Assembly: GCF_009882975.1 (NCBI RefSeq)
Contig: NZ_WTUX01000011.1
Span: forward strand, 237,362-301,361
Origin: Maritimibacter harenae
Lineage (GTDB): Bacteria; Pseudomonadota; Alphaproteobacteria; Rhodobacterales; Rhodobacteraceae
DNA: 64,000 bases
Reading direction: 5' to 3'
The notes under the pieces were generated by a model. That model saw only the letters and a list, made by a program, of their open reading frames with translations. It was not told the DNA's origin and did no database searches. A program made the position numbers and the translations under genes. Shown here piece after piece: positions 54,232 to 63,829 of the stretch (within the stretch, counting starts at the first letter, position 1; each line of letters starts with the position of its first letter).

Positions 54232-55173
54232 ATGGGCGAAACGGGGAAGGGGCTGGCGGCGATGACGGCGGCCTGCGTGATCTGGGGGCTGTCCTCGATC
54301 TTCTACAAGACGCTCTCGCATGTCCCGCCGCTCGAGGTCCTGTCCCACCGCACGCTCTGGTCGATGGTCTTCTTCGGCGCCATCATGGGTTTTCGCGGGC
54401 GCTTGGGCGAGATCCGGGGGCTTCTGCTCAGTCGCCGGGCGATCTTCGTGGCCTTGGCCGCGGTGACGATCTCGACCAACTGGTTTTTCTTCATCTTCTC
54501 GGTGCAGACGGGACGCGCGCTCGATGCGTCGCTGGGCTATTACATCTTCCCCCTCGTGGCCGTGCTACTGGGCGTGATCGTGTTTCGCGAAACCCTGGGC
54601 CTTCTGCGCGGCCTGGCGGTCGCGCTGGCCGGGGTGGCGGTGCTGGTCCTGACCATCGGGCTCGGGGCCGCGCCGTGGATTTCGCTCACGCTGGCCACGA
54701 CCTTCGGGCTCTACGGTGTGGTCAAGAAAGGGCTCGACGCGGGGCCGGTGGCCAGTGTCACGGCGGAGGTGGTGCTGCTCGCGCCGCTCGCGCTGGGGTG
54801 GCTCGTCATGGTGCACCGCTTCGGGGCCGAAGGGCTTGTCGGCCGCAACCTGGGCGCGTTCGGGTCGAACTGGCGCGACACCGCGCTCCTGATGTTCTCG
54901 GGCCCGCTGACCGGGCTGCCCCTGATCCTGTTTTCCTACGCCGCGCGGCGGCTGGGCTACGGGCTCGTGGGGCTCCTGCAGTACATCAACCCGACGCTCC
55001 AGTTCCTGGTCGCCACCTTCCTGTTCCTCGAACCGGTGACGCGCTGGCACCTGGTGGCGCTGCCCCTGATCTGGATGGCGCTCGCGCTTTATTCCTGGGT
55101 GACGCTGCGCGAGGAGAGGGCGGCCTCGAGACTGCGCGCCATCGAGGCGACATCGTCGGCCACGATGACGTAG
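54232..55173 (+). CDS. rarD: RarD/EamA-family permease
   Basis: The 313-residue protein has ten hydrophobic helices in two EamA repeats and the GLSSIFYKTLSHVPPLEVLSHR start of the RarD (chloramphenicol-sensitive) group of drug/metabolite transporters. Its substrate is unknown. GGAGTCAAGAC precedes its ATG. Its last 85 bases overlap the LOG-family gene on the other strand. Confidence 0.88.
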   Translation: MGETGKGLAAMTAACVIWGLSSIFYKTLSHVPPLEVLSHRTLWSMVFFGAIMGFRGRLGEIRGLLLSRRAIFVALAAVTISTNWFFFIFSVQTGRALDASLGYYIFPLVAVLLGVIVFRETLGLLRGLAVALAGVAVLVLTIGLGAAPWISLTLATTFGLYGVVKKGLDAGPVASVTAEVVLLAPLALGWLVMVHRFGAEGLVGRNLGAFGSNWRDTALLMFSGPLTGLPLILFSYAARRLGYGLVGLLQYINPTLQFLVATFLFLEPVTRWHLVALPLIWMALALYSWVTLREERAASRLRAIEATSSATMT

Positions 55174-55667
55174 TCGAGCAGAGAGGCATCCGCGAACCCT
55201 TCGGAGATCACGTGCTGCATCAGCGCGAGGAGCGGCCCCCAGTAGCCGCCGGTGTTGAGCAGCACCACGGGCTTTTCGTGCAGGCCCAGCTGGCGCCAGG
55301 TCAGCACCTCGAAAAACTCGTCGAGCGATCCCGCACCGCCGGGCAGCACCACGACGGCGTCGGAATTCATGAACATGACCTTCTTGCGCTCGTGCATGTT
55401 CTCGGTGACGACGAAACTGCTGAGATCGCGTTTGCCGACCTCGAGCGACAGAAGGTGGGTCGGGATCACCCCGAAGGTCGCGCCGCCCGCGGCCTGCGCC
55501 GCGCGCGCGACCGTGCCCATGAGGCCGACATCGCCGGCCCCGTAGACGAGTTGCCAATCGCGTTCGGCCAGCAGCGTGCCGACCGCCTGTGCATCTGCCT
55601 CGTAGGCGGGGTCCTTTCCGGGGCGTGAGCCGCAAAAGACACAGACCGAGGCGTTGGGCGAAGTCAT
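55089..55667 (-). CDS. LOG-family (TIGR00730) nucleotide phosphoribohydrolase
   Basis: The 192-residue protein has SVCVFCGSRPGKDPAY at its start, LVYGAGDVGLMG, and the nucleotide motif VVLPGGAGSLDEFFEVLTW, which is the LOG motif PGGxGTxxE with threonine replaced by serine. LOG proteins release cytokinin-like bases from nucleoside monophosphates; many bacterial ones have general nucleotide 5'-monophosphate nucleosidase activity. Start at 55667. The end overlaps the 3' end of rarD by 85 bp on the opposite strand. Confidence 0.9.
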   Translation of the reverse strand: MTSPNASVCVFCGSRPGKDPAYEADAQAVGTLLAERDWQLVYGAGDVGLMGTVARAAQAAGGATFGVIPTHLLSLEVGKRDLSSFVVTENMHERKKVMFMNSDAVVVLPGGAGSLDEFFEVLTWRQLGLHEKPVVLLNTGGYWGPLLALMQHVISEGFADASLLDYVIVADDVASMARSLEAALSSRSVTQE

Positions 55668-55770
55668 GGTTGCCCCTCCGGCAAAGTGTTTTGACCGCTG
55701 ATACCCCGGTTGGTAAGGTCGCTCAAGCTCCGTGCACAAGGGGCTTTTGGGGGACGGTGAAAGGGTAAGG

Positions 55771-57936
55771 ATGATCAGCTTGCTGAGAGGTTGGCTCGGC
55801 TGGGCGCTTGGTGCGGTCGGCGTCGGCATCGCGGCCGTGGTGGCCATCGTGTTGACCGGGCAGAACCCGGCCGACCGACAGGAGACATCGCCGGTCGAGG
55901 AAAGCGCGCAGGACAGCGCGGCACAGGGGGCGCAGGATACATCCGACGCCGCCCGGGAAGGGTCGGACGCTGCCACGTCAGATGCCGCGCAGCCCGAGCC
56001 GGAGCCCGCGCCCGAGACGGATGCCGCGCCCGAGACGGAGGCCGCCGAAGCCCCCAGCGAAGAGACGCAGGCGCCCGAGGACGAGGCCACCGAAACGGCG
56101 GAGCCCGCGCAAGAGCAGCCCGGGGACAACCAGGAGCAGGTCGCGCAGGCCCCCGACGCCACGGACGTGGACGGACAGGAGAGCGCCGAGGCGCCCGGTC
56201 CGATGACGCCGCCCGCGTTCGGCAACCTGCGCTTCCCGGCCGAGGGCATGGCGGTCGTGGCCGGCACGGCCGAACCCGGCGCGGTCGTCTCGATCCTCGT
56301 CGATGGCGAAACGGTCGCCGAGACCGAGGCCAATAGGGCCGGCGATTTCGCCGCCGTCTTCGAACTGGAGCTGTCCGAGAAGCCCCGCGTCCTGCGCCTC
56401 GCCGCGCGCCGGCCCGGGGAGGATGCGTTGGTCTATTCCGACGGCAGCCGGATCGTGGAGCCGCTGCGTACGCCCGCGCAGGTGGCCGAGGCCGAGGAAA
56501 CGCCCGAACCCGCCGCGACGCCCGAACCCGCCGAGACAGCCGGGACCAGCGAGGCACCGGACACAACGGAGACCGCGGACGCGCAGGCCACGGACGAGCC
56601 CACCCGGCAGGACGAGCCGATTGATATGGCGCAGGCGGACGTGCCGAAGGCCGAGGCCCCGGCGACGACCCCGGAGCCGGAGGCGGCCACGTCGGACGAC
56701 ACGGACACCGGCGCGCCGCAGGTCGAGCCCGCCGAGGCGCCGGCACCCGTGCCGCAACCGGCGCCGGAGATCACGCGGGAGCCGGAGGCGGACGTGGCCG
56801 AGGCCCCGGCGGCTCCCGAACAGCTCGAACCCGCGCCCGTACCTTCAGAGCCCGCCCAGCCCGGATCGCCCGAACCCGCCCCCGAGGCGGACGTCGCCCA
56901 GGCCGCGCCGGAACCGGCACCCGCGCCGGAACCGCAGGTCGCGGAGGCGACGAAGCCCGAAGCGGAAGAGCCCGTCGCCAAGGACACGCCGGAGACCACG
57001 GGGCCGCGCGTCCTCGAGGCCGACAGCGAGGGCATCACGGTTGTCGAAGAGCCGCGCGCGCCCGACATGCCCGCGCTCTCGCTCGATGCCATCGCCTATG
57101 ACGAAAACGGGGCGGTCACGATCTCGGGCCGGGGCGAACCCGGGCGCCAGGTGCGCCTCTACCTCGACAATGCGCTCATCGGCGATGCCGCGGTCGACGA
57201 TGACGGCCAGTGGCGTCTGACCCTGCCGGGCAGCGTCGAGCCGGGCATCTACACGCTGCGCGTCGACGAGCTGGGCGAGGACGGCCAGGTCACCGCACGC
57301 GTCGAATCCCCGTTCAAGCGGGAAGCGCCGGAGGCGCTCGCCGCCGCGTTGGGGCAGGGCACGCCCGAGGTGCCCGAGCCCGAAGCGGAAGCGCCCGCCG
57401 AGGCCCCCGAGACGGGAGAGAGCGTCGAGGTCGCCGAGGCCGAGGTCCCGGAGGCGGTGGAGCCGCCCGCAGAGGACGCCGACGCCCCGCCGCGCCCGGA
57501 GAGCGACCCGGACACCACGACCGAGCCGGCCGCCGCGACGCCGCCCCAGCCGGCGCCGGAAGAGAGCGCGACGGATGCCACCCCGCCGATCGAGCCCGAA
57601 GTGGCCGAGACGCCGGGGATCGAGGCACCCGCACAGCCGGAACCGTCCGGGGACGCCGGCGTCGAGGTCGCCGGGGAAACGCCGGCCCCCGAAGGCCAGC
57701 CCGAACCGCCCGCGGGGGCGGACGCGCTCGAGAGCCCGGCGCCGGAGCCGATGATCTCGGCCATCACGGTGCAGCCCGGCTCGACCCTCTGGGCGATCTC
57801 GCGCGAGCGCTACGGGCAGGGCATCCTCTACGTCGAGGTGTTCGAAGCGAACCGCGACAAGATCCGCGACCCGGACCTGATCTACCCGGGACAGGTCTTC
57901 GCGCTGCCCGAGCTGGGGACCGTGAAAGGCCGCTAG
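55771..57936 (+). CDS. LysM and Ig-like domain protein with long PEA-rich spacers
   Basis: The 721-residue protein has an N-terminal membrane anchor (about residues 8-29), then long spacers rich in Pro, Glu and Ala, two Ig-like (bacterial Big-type) domains (about residues 150-230 and 430-515), and a C-terminal LysM domain (about residues 670-718, ITVQPGSTLWAISRERYGQG). LysM binds peptidoglycan, so the protein would span from the inner membrane to the cell wall. GGTGAAAGGGTAAGG precedes its ATG. The spacer regions vary quickly; function is unknown. The next ABC transporter gene begins 60 bp on. Confidence 0.85.
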   Translation: MISLLRGWLGWALGAVGVGIAAVVAIVLTGQNPADRQETSPVEESAQDSAAQGAQDTSDAAREGSDAATSDAAQPEPEPAPETDAAPETEAAEAPSEETQAPEDEATETAEPAQEQPGDNQEQVAQAPDATDVDGQESAEAPGPMTPPAFGNLRFPAEGMAVVAGTAEPGAVVSILVDGETVAETEANRAGDFAAVFELELSEKPRVLRLAARRPGEDALVYSDGSRIVEPLRTPAQVAEAEETPEPAATPEPAETAGTSEAPDTTETADAQATDEPTRQDEPIDMAQADVPKAEAPATTPEPEAATSDDTDTGAPQVEPAEAPAPVPQPAPEITREPEADVAEAPAAPEQLEPAPVPSEPAQPGSPEPAPEADVAQAAPEPAPAPEPQVAEATKPEAEEPVAKDTPETTGPRVLEADSEGITVVEEPRAPDMPALSLDAIAYDENGAVTISGRGEPGRQVRLYLDNALIGDAAVDDDGQWRLTLPGSVEPGIYTLRVDELGEDGQVTARVESPFKREAPEALAAALGQGTPEVPEPEAEAPAEAPETGESVEVAEAEVPEAVEPPAEDADAPPRPESDPDTTTEPAAATPPQPAPEESATDATPPIEPEVAETPGIEAPAQPEPSGDAGVEVAGETPAPEGQPEPPAGADALESPAPEPMISAITVQPGSTLWAISRERYGQGILYVEVFEANRDKIRDPDLIYPGQVFALPELGTVKGR

Positions 57937-57995
57937 CTCTGGTCATTTGGCGTCTCCGGCCTTAGGTGAAGGGCTCACGGACGCGGGGGACCAGG

Positions 57996-59837
57996 ATGAG
58001 ACAGGGCGGAAAGACGACGGTAAGCTCGGCACGGTTCGACGGCACGCAGGACGGCCGCGGGCTTGCCACGATCCGGCGCGTCGCGCCCTATCTCTGGCCG
58101 CGCGACAACCCCGAGGCCCGGTTCCGCGTCGTCGTGGCGATGGGGCTTCTGCTCTTCGCCAAGGTCGTCGCCGTCATCACGCCGGTCTTCTACAAGGCCG
58201 CCGTCGACGGGCTCACGGGCGAGGGCGGCGACAACGCGGCCTGGATGCTGGCCGTGGGGGCGATCGGGCTAACCGTCGCCTACGGCATGGCGCGCTTCTT
58301 CTCCGTCGGGTTCCAGCAGCTGCGCGATGCGGTCTTCGCCAAGGTGGCGCAGGGCGCGCTGCGTGCGCTTGCGCTCGAGACGTTCGGGCACATCCACGCG
58401 CTGTCGTTGCGCTACCACATCACGCGCAAGACCGGCGGGCTCAGCCGGATCATGGAGCGGGGCGTGAAGGGCGTGGAATTCCTGCTCCGGTTCCTTCTGT
58501 TCAACATCGTCCCGCTCTTCATCGAGCTTGCACTGGTGGCGGGCATCTTCCTCTTCGCCTTCGACGCCTGGTACTTCGCCGTCGTCGTTGGCACGATCCT
58601 TGTCTACGTGCGCTTCACCTACGCCGTGACCGAGTGGCGCGTGAAGATCCGCAAGCAGATGAACGACCAGGACACGGACGCGAACCAGAAGGCGATCGAC
58701 AGCCTGCTGAACTTCGAGACCGTGAAGTACTTCGGCGCCGAGAAGCGCGAGGCGCGGCGTTACGACGGCGCGATGGAAGGCTACGAGGCCGCGGCGATCA
58801 AGACCTCGCAGTCGCTGGCCTTCCTCAACGCGGGCCAGAGTTTCATCATCACCGCCGGGCTCGTCGCCGTCATGGTCATGGCCGCCATCGGCGTGCAGAA
58901 CGGCACGCTCACCACCGGCGATTTCGTCATGGTCAACGCCTACATGATCCAGATCACCATGCCGTTGAACTTCCTGGGCTCCGTCTACCGCGAGATCCGG
59001 CAGGCGCTGGTCGACATGGGCGAGATGTTCGACCTGCTCGAACAGCCCCCCGAGGTGAAGGACAAGCCCGGTGCGCCGGACCTCGAGATCAAGGGCGGCG
59101 AGGTCGAACTCGACGCCGTGGAATTCGGCTACGATCCCACGCGCCCGATCCTGCACGGCGTCTCGATCCGCGCCGCCGCCGGCGAGAAGGTGGCCATCGT
59201 CGGCCCGTCCGGCTCCGGCAAGTCGACCATCGGGCGGCTCCTGTTCCGGTTCTACGATGTCACCGGCGGCGCGATCCGCATCGACGGTCAGGACCTGCGC
59301 GACGTGGCGCAGGACAGCGTGCACGACGCGATCGGCGTGGTGCCGCAGGACACGGTGCTGTTCAACGACACGATCCGCTACAACATCGGCTACGGCAAGG
59401 AAGGGGCCACCTTCCAGGAGATCGAGGCGGTGGCCAGGGCCGCCCGCATCCACGACTTCATCATGTCGCTGCCCGAGGGCTACGACACCCAGGTGGGCGA
59501 GCGCGGGCTGAAGCTGTCGGGCGGTGAGAAACAGCGCGTGGGGATCGCGCGCACGCTTCTCAAGAACCCGCCGATCCTGCTGCTCGACGAGGCGACGAGC
59601 GCGCTCGACACCGAGACCGAACGCGACATCCAGGTGTCGCTGAAGGCGATGGGGGTGGGGCGCACGGTGCTGACAATCGCGCACCGCCTGTCCACCATCG
59701 CCGATTCCGACCGCATCGTCGTGCTCGAGGCGGGCCAGGTGATCGAGGAGGGGCGCCACGAAGAGCTCCTGTCGCGTGGCGGCAAGTACGCGGCGATGTG
59801 GGCGCGCCAGGCGGTCGAGGAAGACGAGGCGGCCTGA
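57996..59837 (+). CDS. ATM1/HMT1-type ABC transporter (fused permease-ATPase)
   Basis: The 613-residue protein has an N-terminal six-helix transmembrane domain (to about residue 330) and an ABC domain with Walker A GPSGSGKST, the LSGGEKQR signature and LLLDEATSAL Walker B. The TMD pattern LRYHITRKTGGLSRIMERGVKG, with TGGLSR, is that of the Atm1/HMT1 family, which exports glutathione conjugates or glutathione-linked metals and, in mitochondria, a sulfur compound for Fe-S protein maturation. It likely works as a homodimer. Start at 57996, with a GTG 10 codons earlier as an alternative. Confidence 0.9.
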   Translation: MRQGGKTTVSSARFDGTQDGRGLATIRRVAPYLWPRDNPEARFRVVVAMGLLLFAKVVAVITPVFYKAAVDGLTGEGGDNAAWMLAVGAIGLTVAYGMARFFSVGFQQLRDAVFAKVAQGALRALALETFGHIHALSLRYHITRKTGGLSRIMERGVKGVEFLLRFLLFNIVPLFIELALVAGIFLFAFDAWYFAVVVGTILVYVRFTYAVTEWRVKIRKQMNDQDTDANQKAIDSLLNFETVKYFGAEKREARRYDGAMEGYEAAAIKTSQSLAFLNAGQSFIITAGLVAVMVMAAIGVQNGTLTTGDFVMVNAYMIQITMPLNFLGSVYREIRQALVDMGEMFDLLEQPPEVKDKPGAPDLEIKGGEVELDAVEFGYDPTRPILHGVSIRAAAGEKVAIVGPSGSGKSTIGRLLFRFYDVTGGAIRIDGQDLRDVAQDSVHDAIGVVPQDTVLFNDTIRYNIGYGKEGATFQEIEAVARAARIHDFIMSLPEGYDTQVGERGLKLSGGEKQRVGIARTLLKNPPILLLDEATSALDTETERDIQVSLKAMGVGRTVLTIAHRLSTIADSDRIVVLEAGQVIEEGRHEELLSRGGKYAAMWARQAVEEDEAA

Positions 59838-59914
59838 TCGGGCCAAAGGTGCGCGGGCATCGCCCGCGCGCAGGTCTTGCGCCGCCCTGCCTGCGGCAGG
59901 CCGGCGCGGTGGCC

Positions 59915-60000
59915 GGGGGCCAGCGCCCCGAAGCACAGGCCAGATCGAGGGGCCAGCCCCCCGAACCACAGGCCAAATCGGGGGCCAGCCCCCCGAACCC
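59915..60000 (+). repeat. Tandem repeat of about 33 bp (2.6 copies)
   Basis: Units start at 59915, 59949 and 59981 and are 34, 32 and 20 bases long. Each opens with a G-run, CCAG and a C-run, forming a small hairpin, and the first two continue with a CACAGGCC-containing half before the next unit. The last unit flows into the conserved tail of repeat copy D. It lies in the 194-bp gap between the convergent ABC and RND genes; I see no gene in that gap. Confidence 0.75.
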
Positions 60001-60024
60001 CCCGGGCGTATTTCCGGAAAGATG
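59980..60024 (+). repeat. Intergenic hairpin-tail repeat, copy D
   Basis: A GGGGG-CCAG-CCCCC hairpin is followed by a CCCGGGCGTATTTCCGGAAA tail and GATGAA. It is the fourth member of the family, and here the hairpin part is tandemly duplicated upstream. Confidence 0.65.
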
Positions 60025-60031
60025 AAACGGG

Positions 60032-63000
60032 TTACTCGGCCGCCTTGATGTGCGGGCCGGGCTTGTCGTCGTCGGTGGTGTCCGCGTCGATCCCGTCGCC
60101 TGCAGAGCGGCGCGTGGTGAGCAGGTAGTCGAGCTCGTCCGCCGTGGGCGCGTCATCGCCGTCGTCCGCTTCGATCGCCGGTTCCTCGAAGTCCCACTGC
60201 ACCTCGTCCACCGGGGTGCGGCGCGCCTTCTTCTGGAGCGCGAGGTCGCGCGCGGCACGCGAGTCGCGGCCCAGCGTGAGCGACTTCAGCCCCGCGACCG
60301 AGCGGTAGGCGCCCGCGCCGACCCAGACCCGCAGCGCGAGCATGGAGGGGGTGAAGACGAGCGTCAGGATGGTGGCGATGCCGAGGCCGAAGACCACGGC
60401 TGTGGCGAGCTGGACCCACCACAGCGCCGTGGGCGCGTTGACCGAGTAGCCGCCGTTGATGAAGTCGAAGCTGAGTCCGAACATCATCGGCGCGAGCCCG
60501 GCCATCGTGGTGATCGTGGTCAGGAGCACCGGTCGGATGCGGCTTTCCGCGGTGCGCGTGATCGCCTCGAGCCGCGGCATGTACTGCGCGTACTCCTGGT
60601 AGGTGTCGATCAGGACGATGTTGTTGTTCACCACGATCCCGGCGAGCGCCACGACCCCGGTACCGGTCATGATCACCGAGAAGGGCTGACCCATCACGAG
60701 CATCCCGAAGAGGACGCCCGCGGACGACAGGACCACGGCCAGAAGCACCAGCACCGAGTTGTAGAAGCTGTTGAACTGCGCGAGCAGGATGATGAACATC
60801 AGGAAGAGCGCGCCCGCGAAGGCCTTGCCCAGGAAGGCGGTGGATTCGGACTGGTCGGCGAAGTCGCCGGCCCATTCGTAATCCACGCCCGTGGGGAGCA
60901 CGCCCGAGTCGAGCCATTGCGTGATCGTGTTGATCCGCTCGGTCGAGGTCACGGGGGTCTTGGTGAAGGCTTCCGGGGTGTCCGCGCGCGCGATGATGCG
61001 GTCGGCCTCGGCGGCCGGCATGACGCCGCGGTCGCCCTCGGGCCCCGAGAGCTTGACCAGCCCCGGGTCGACGGCGGCTTTCACGTCGAAATAGCGGCTC
61101 TGGTCGATCCGGTCGATCTGGGCCAGCGTCGGCACCGGTTCGCGGGTCACGAAGTTCGACAGCGGGACGAGCCCCTGCTGGGTGCGCACCTTGAGCGTGT
61201 CGAGCGTGGAGAGCACGCGGTCCTCTTCGGGGAAGCGCACGCGGATCTCGACCTCTTCGTCGTTGCCCTCGATGCGCATGGTGTCGAGCAGGAGGCCGGT
61301 GGTGACGAGCTGCACCATGCCGCCCACGGTGGCGACGTCGGTGCCGTAGCGCCCGGCCTCTTCCACGTCGATGTTCACCTCCCAGTCGATGCCGGGCAGG
61401 GGGCGCGTGTCCTCGACCTGGGCGAGGCCCGGGAGGTCGTCGAAATACTGGCGCACCTCTTCGGTCGCGGCGAGCAGCGTGTCGCCGTCGTCGCCCTTCA
61501 GGCGCAGGTTCACGGGCTTGGTGGAGGCCGGGCCGCCGGCGATGGCGGCGACCTCGGTCGGGATGCCATCGACCTCGGCCAGGCGGTCCTTGAGCGCCTC
61601 GACCACGACCTTGCCGTCATAGCTGTCGTCGCGCACCGTGCGGGTGTAGGGGATGATGCCGAGCAGCCTGTCCTCGACCTCGTAGGCGGGGCGCTCCTCG
61701 AAGGTGGCGATCTCGATCTGGACCTGGCCGATGGTGTCGCGCGGGCCCGCCGCGCCGCCGGTGTTCTGGTTCAGCCCGCCGTCGCCGGCGAAGGAGAAGG
61801 CGTTCTTCACGCCGGGGACCGACATGACCACGTCTTCGATCCGGCGGACCATGTCGTCCTTTTCCTCGATCGACAGGTTGCCGCGCCCGCGCACGTAGAC
61901 GATGGCCTGCTCCGGGGCGGTGTCCGCGAAGAACTCGACACCCCGGTTGTTCTGGCTGTAGTCCATCCCGATCCCGGCCACGAGCGCGATGACCGCGGCG
62001 ATGGTGACGATCGGCATGACCGGGTTGCCGACGATCGCGTGGATGATCACGCCGAAGCCCGTGCGCCGGTACGTGACCTGGACCTTCTTCGGTTTGCGCT
62101 GCGGTTTGACGGCGTCCATGAGGATCGTGGTGATCATCGCCATGACGAGGAAGACCACCACGCCCGGGATCATCGCGACCGGCCCGTCGAGCGGGTTGGG
62201 GCCCAGGCCCGCCCGGTCGAAGAGGTAGTCGGGGTTTGCGATCTGCATCGCGGCGCCCAGGAGCAGGGCGAGGGCAGCCAGGAGCAGGACCGCGCGCAGG
62301 ACCCAGGGCCAGGGGCGCAGGGTCTGCGCGGCCCGGTCGAGCGAGCGCGACAGGCGCCCCGCGACGCCGCCCATCACCGGCAGGTAGATCAGCGCCACGA
62401 GAAGCGAGGCGGTCAGAACGTAGATCAGCGTGCGCGGCAGCATCCCCATGAACTCGCCCGGGATCCCCGGCCAGAACAGCATGGGCAGGAAGGCGCAGAG
62501 CGTCGTGGCGGTGGACGAGATGATCGGCCAGAACATCCGCTTGGCGGCCTCGGTATAGGCCGACATGGGCCCCACGCCCTCGGAGATGCGCTTGTCGGCG
62601 TATTCGACGACGACGATGGCGCCGTCGACCAGCATCCCCACGGCGAGGATCAGGCCGAACATGACGATGTTGTTGATCGCCACCCCGAGCACGGCGAAGA
62701 GGGCGAAGGTGAGCAGGAACGAGGTCGGGATCGCGAAGCCCACGAGCAGGGCGGAGCGCATGCCGAGGGCGGCGAGCACCACGATCATCACCAGCGCGAT
62801 CGCGGTGATCACCGAGCCTTCGAGCTGGCGCACCATCGAGTCGACCACGTGGCTCTGGTCGTTGGAGAACTCGAGCTGGACCGCCTGCTTGAGCTCGTCG
62901 GGCCACTCGGCCTGAACGGCGCGGGCGGTCTCCTTCACCTCGGCCACGGTGTCGATCAGGTTGAAGCCCTTGCGCTTGACCACCTGCAGCGACACCGTCG

Positions 63001-63829
63001 TGTCCCCGTTGAAGCGCGCGGTGCCGGCGCGGTCCTCGAAGGCCAGCCGGATCTCGGCGAGATCGCCCAGCGTCACGACGCGGTCGCCGTTCACCTTCAC
63101 GGGCAGGGCGTAGATGTCCTGCACGTCGTTGAAGGACGAGGGGATCTTGATCGAGGTGGCGCCCGAGGGCGTGGTGATCTGGCCGGCCGCGATCAGCTGG
63201 TTGTTGTTGGTCACGACCTGGATCAGCTCCCCGGCCGTGACGTTGTAGGCCTCGAGCTTGAGGGGGTCGATCAGGACCTCCATCATCTCGTCGCGCGCGC
63301 CTGTGAGCTGGGCTTCGAGCACGGGTTCCAGCGCCTCGATCTCGTCCTGCATCTCGCGGGCGAGGCGCACGCGCGTGCGCTCGGGCACATCGCCGGTGAA
63401 GTTGACGACGACGATGGGGAATTCGGAGAAGTTGATCTCGTTGACCGAGTATTTCTCGTAGCCCTCGGGGAACTTCGCCTCGGCCGCGTTCATCGCGTCG
63501 CGCACGTCGGCGATGACCTTGGTGCGGTCCCAGCCGAATTCGAACTCGAGCGCGAGGCCCGCGTAGTTCTCGGCCGCCGTGCCGGTCATCTTCTTCAGCC
63601 CGTCGATGTCGGCGAGCTCCTGCTCCATCGGGCGCACGAGCAGGTTTTCACTGTCCTCCGCGGAGATGCCGGGGAAGGGGACCGACACGAAGAGGGCCGG
63701 GATCTCGATGTCCGGCTCACCCTCTTTCGGAAGGCCGACATAGGCCGCGATTCCTGCCACGAGCGACAGGGTGATGAAGGCCGCGACCATGCGCGCCCGC
63801 GCGGCGGCCCAGTCGACGACGCGGTTCAT
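60032..63829 (-). CDS. RND-family efflux pump (AcrB-type inner-membrane subunit)
   Basis: The 1265-residue protein is a hydrophobe/amphiphile efflux RND transporter: membrane helix at residues 10-30, a large first periplasmic loop, a helix cluster with GMLVDGAIVVVEYADKRISEG (charged relay Asp and Asp region), a second periplasmic loop, and the closing helices (VALAGIVVNNNIVLIDTY). It is about 200 residues longer than AcrB, with an extra membrane segment around residues 500-590 and a C-terminal cytoplasmic tail of about 80 mostly charged residues. Start overlaps the adaptor stop (ATGA). Confidence 0.92.
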   Translation of the reverse strand: MNRVVDWAAARARMVAAFITLSLVAGIAAYVGLPKEGEPDIEIPALFVSVPFPGISAEDSENLLVRPMEQELADIDGLKKMTGTAAENYAGLALEFEFGWDRTKVIADVRDAMNAAEAKFPEGYEKYSVNEINFSEFPIVVVNFTGDVPERTRVRLAREMQDEIEALEPVLEAQLTGARDEMMEVLIDPLKLEAYNVTAGELIQVVTNNNQLIAAGQITTPSGATSIKIPSSFNDVQDIYALPVKVNGDRVVTLGDLAEIRLAFEDRAGTARFNGDTTVSLQVVKRKGFNLIDTVAEVKETARAVQAEWPDELKQAVQLEFSNDQSHVVDSMVRQLEGSVITAIALVMIVVLAALGMRSALLVGFAIPTSFLLTFALFAVLGVAINNIVMFGLILAVGMLVDGAIVVVEYADKRISEGVGPMSAYTEAAKRMFWPIISSTATTLCAFLPMLFWPGIPGEFMGMLPRTLIYVLTASLLVALIYLPVMGGVAGRLSRSLDRAAQTLRPWPWVLRAVLLLAALALLLGAAMQIANPDYLFDRAGLGPNPLDGPVAMIPGVVVFLVMAMITTILMDAVKPQRKPKKVQVTYRRTGFGVIIHAIVGNPVMPIVTIAAVIALVAGIGMDYSQNNRGVEFFADTAPEQAIVYVRGRGNLSIEEKDDMVRRIEDVVMSVPGVKNAFSFAGDGGLNQNTGGAAGPRDTIGQVQIEIATFEERPAYEVEDRLLGIIPYTRTVRDDSYDGKVVVEALKDRLAEVDGIPTEVAAIAGGPASTKPVNLRLKGDDGDTLLAATEEVRQYFDDLPGLAQVEDTRPLPGIDWEVNIDVEEAGRYGTDVATVGGMVQLVTTGLLLDTMRIEGNDEEVEIRVRFPEEDRVLSTLDTLKVRTQQGLVPLSNFVTREPVPTLAQIDRIDQSRYFDVKAAVDPGLVKLSGPEGDRGVMPAAEADRIIARADTPEAFTKTPVTSTERINTITQWLDSGVLPTGVDYEWAGDFADQSESTAFLGKAFAGALFLMFIILLAQFNSFYNSVLVLLAVVLSSAGVLFGMLVMGQPFSVIMTGTGVVALAGIVVNNNIVLIDTYQEYAQYMPRLEAITRTAESRIRPVLLTTITTMAGLAPMMFGLSFDFINGGYSVNAPTALWWVQLATAVVFGLGIATILTLVFTPSMLALRVWVGAGAYRSVAGLKSLTLGRDSRAARDLALQKKARRTPVDEVQWDFEEPAIEADDGDDAPTADELDYLLTTRRSAGDGIDADTTDDDKPGPHIKAAE

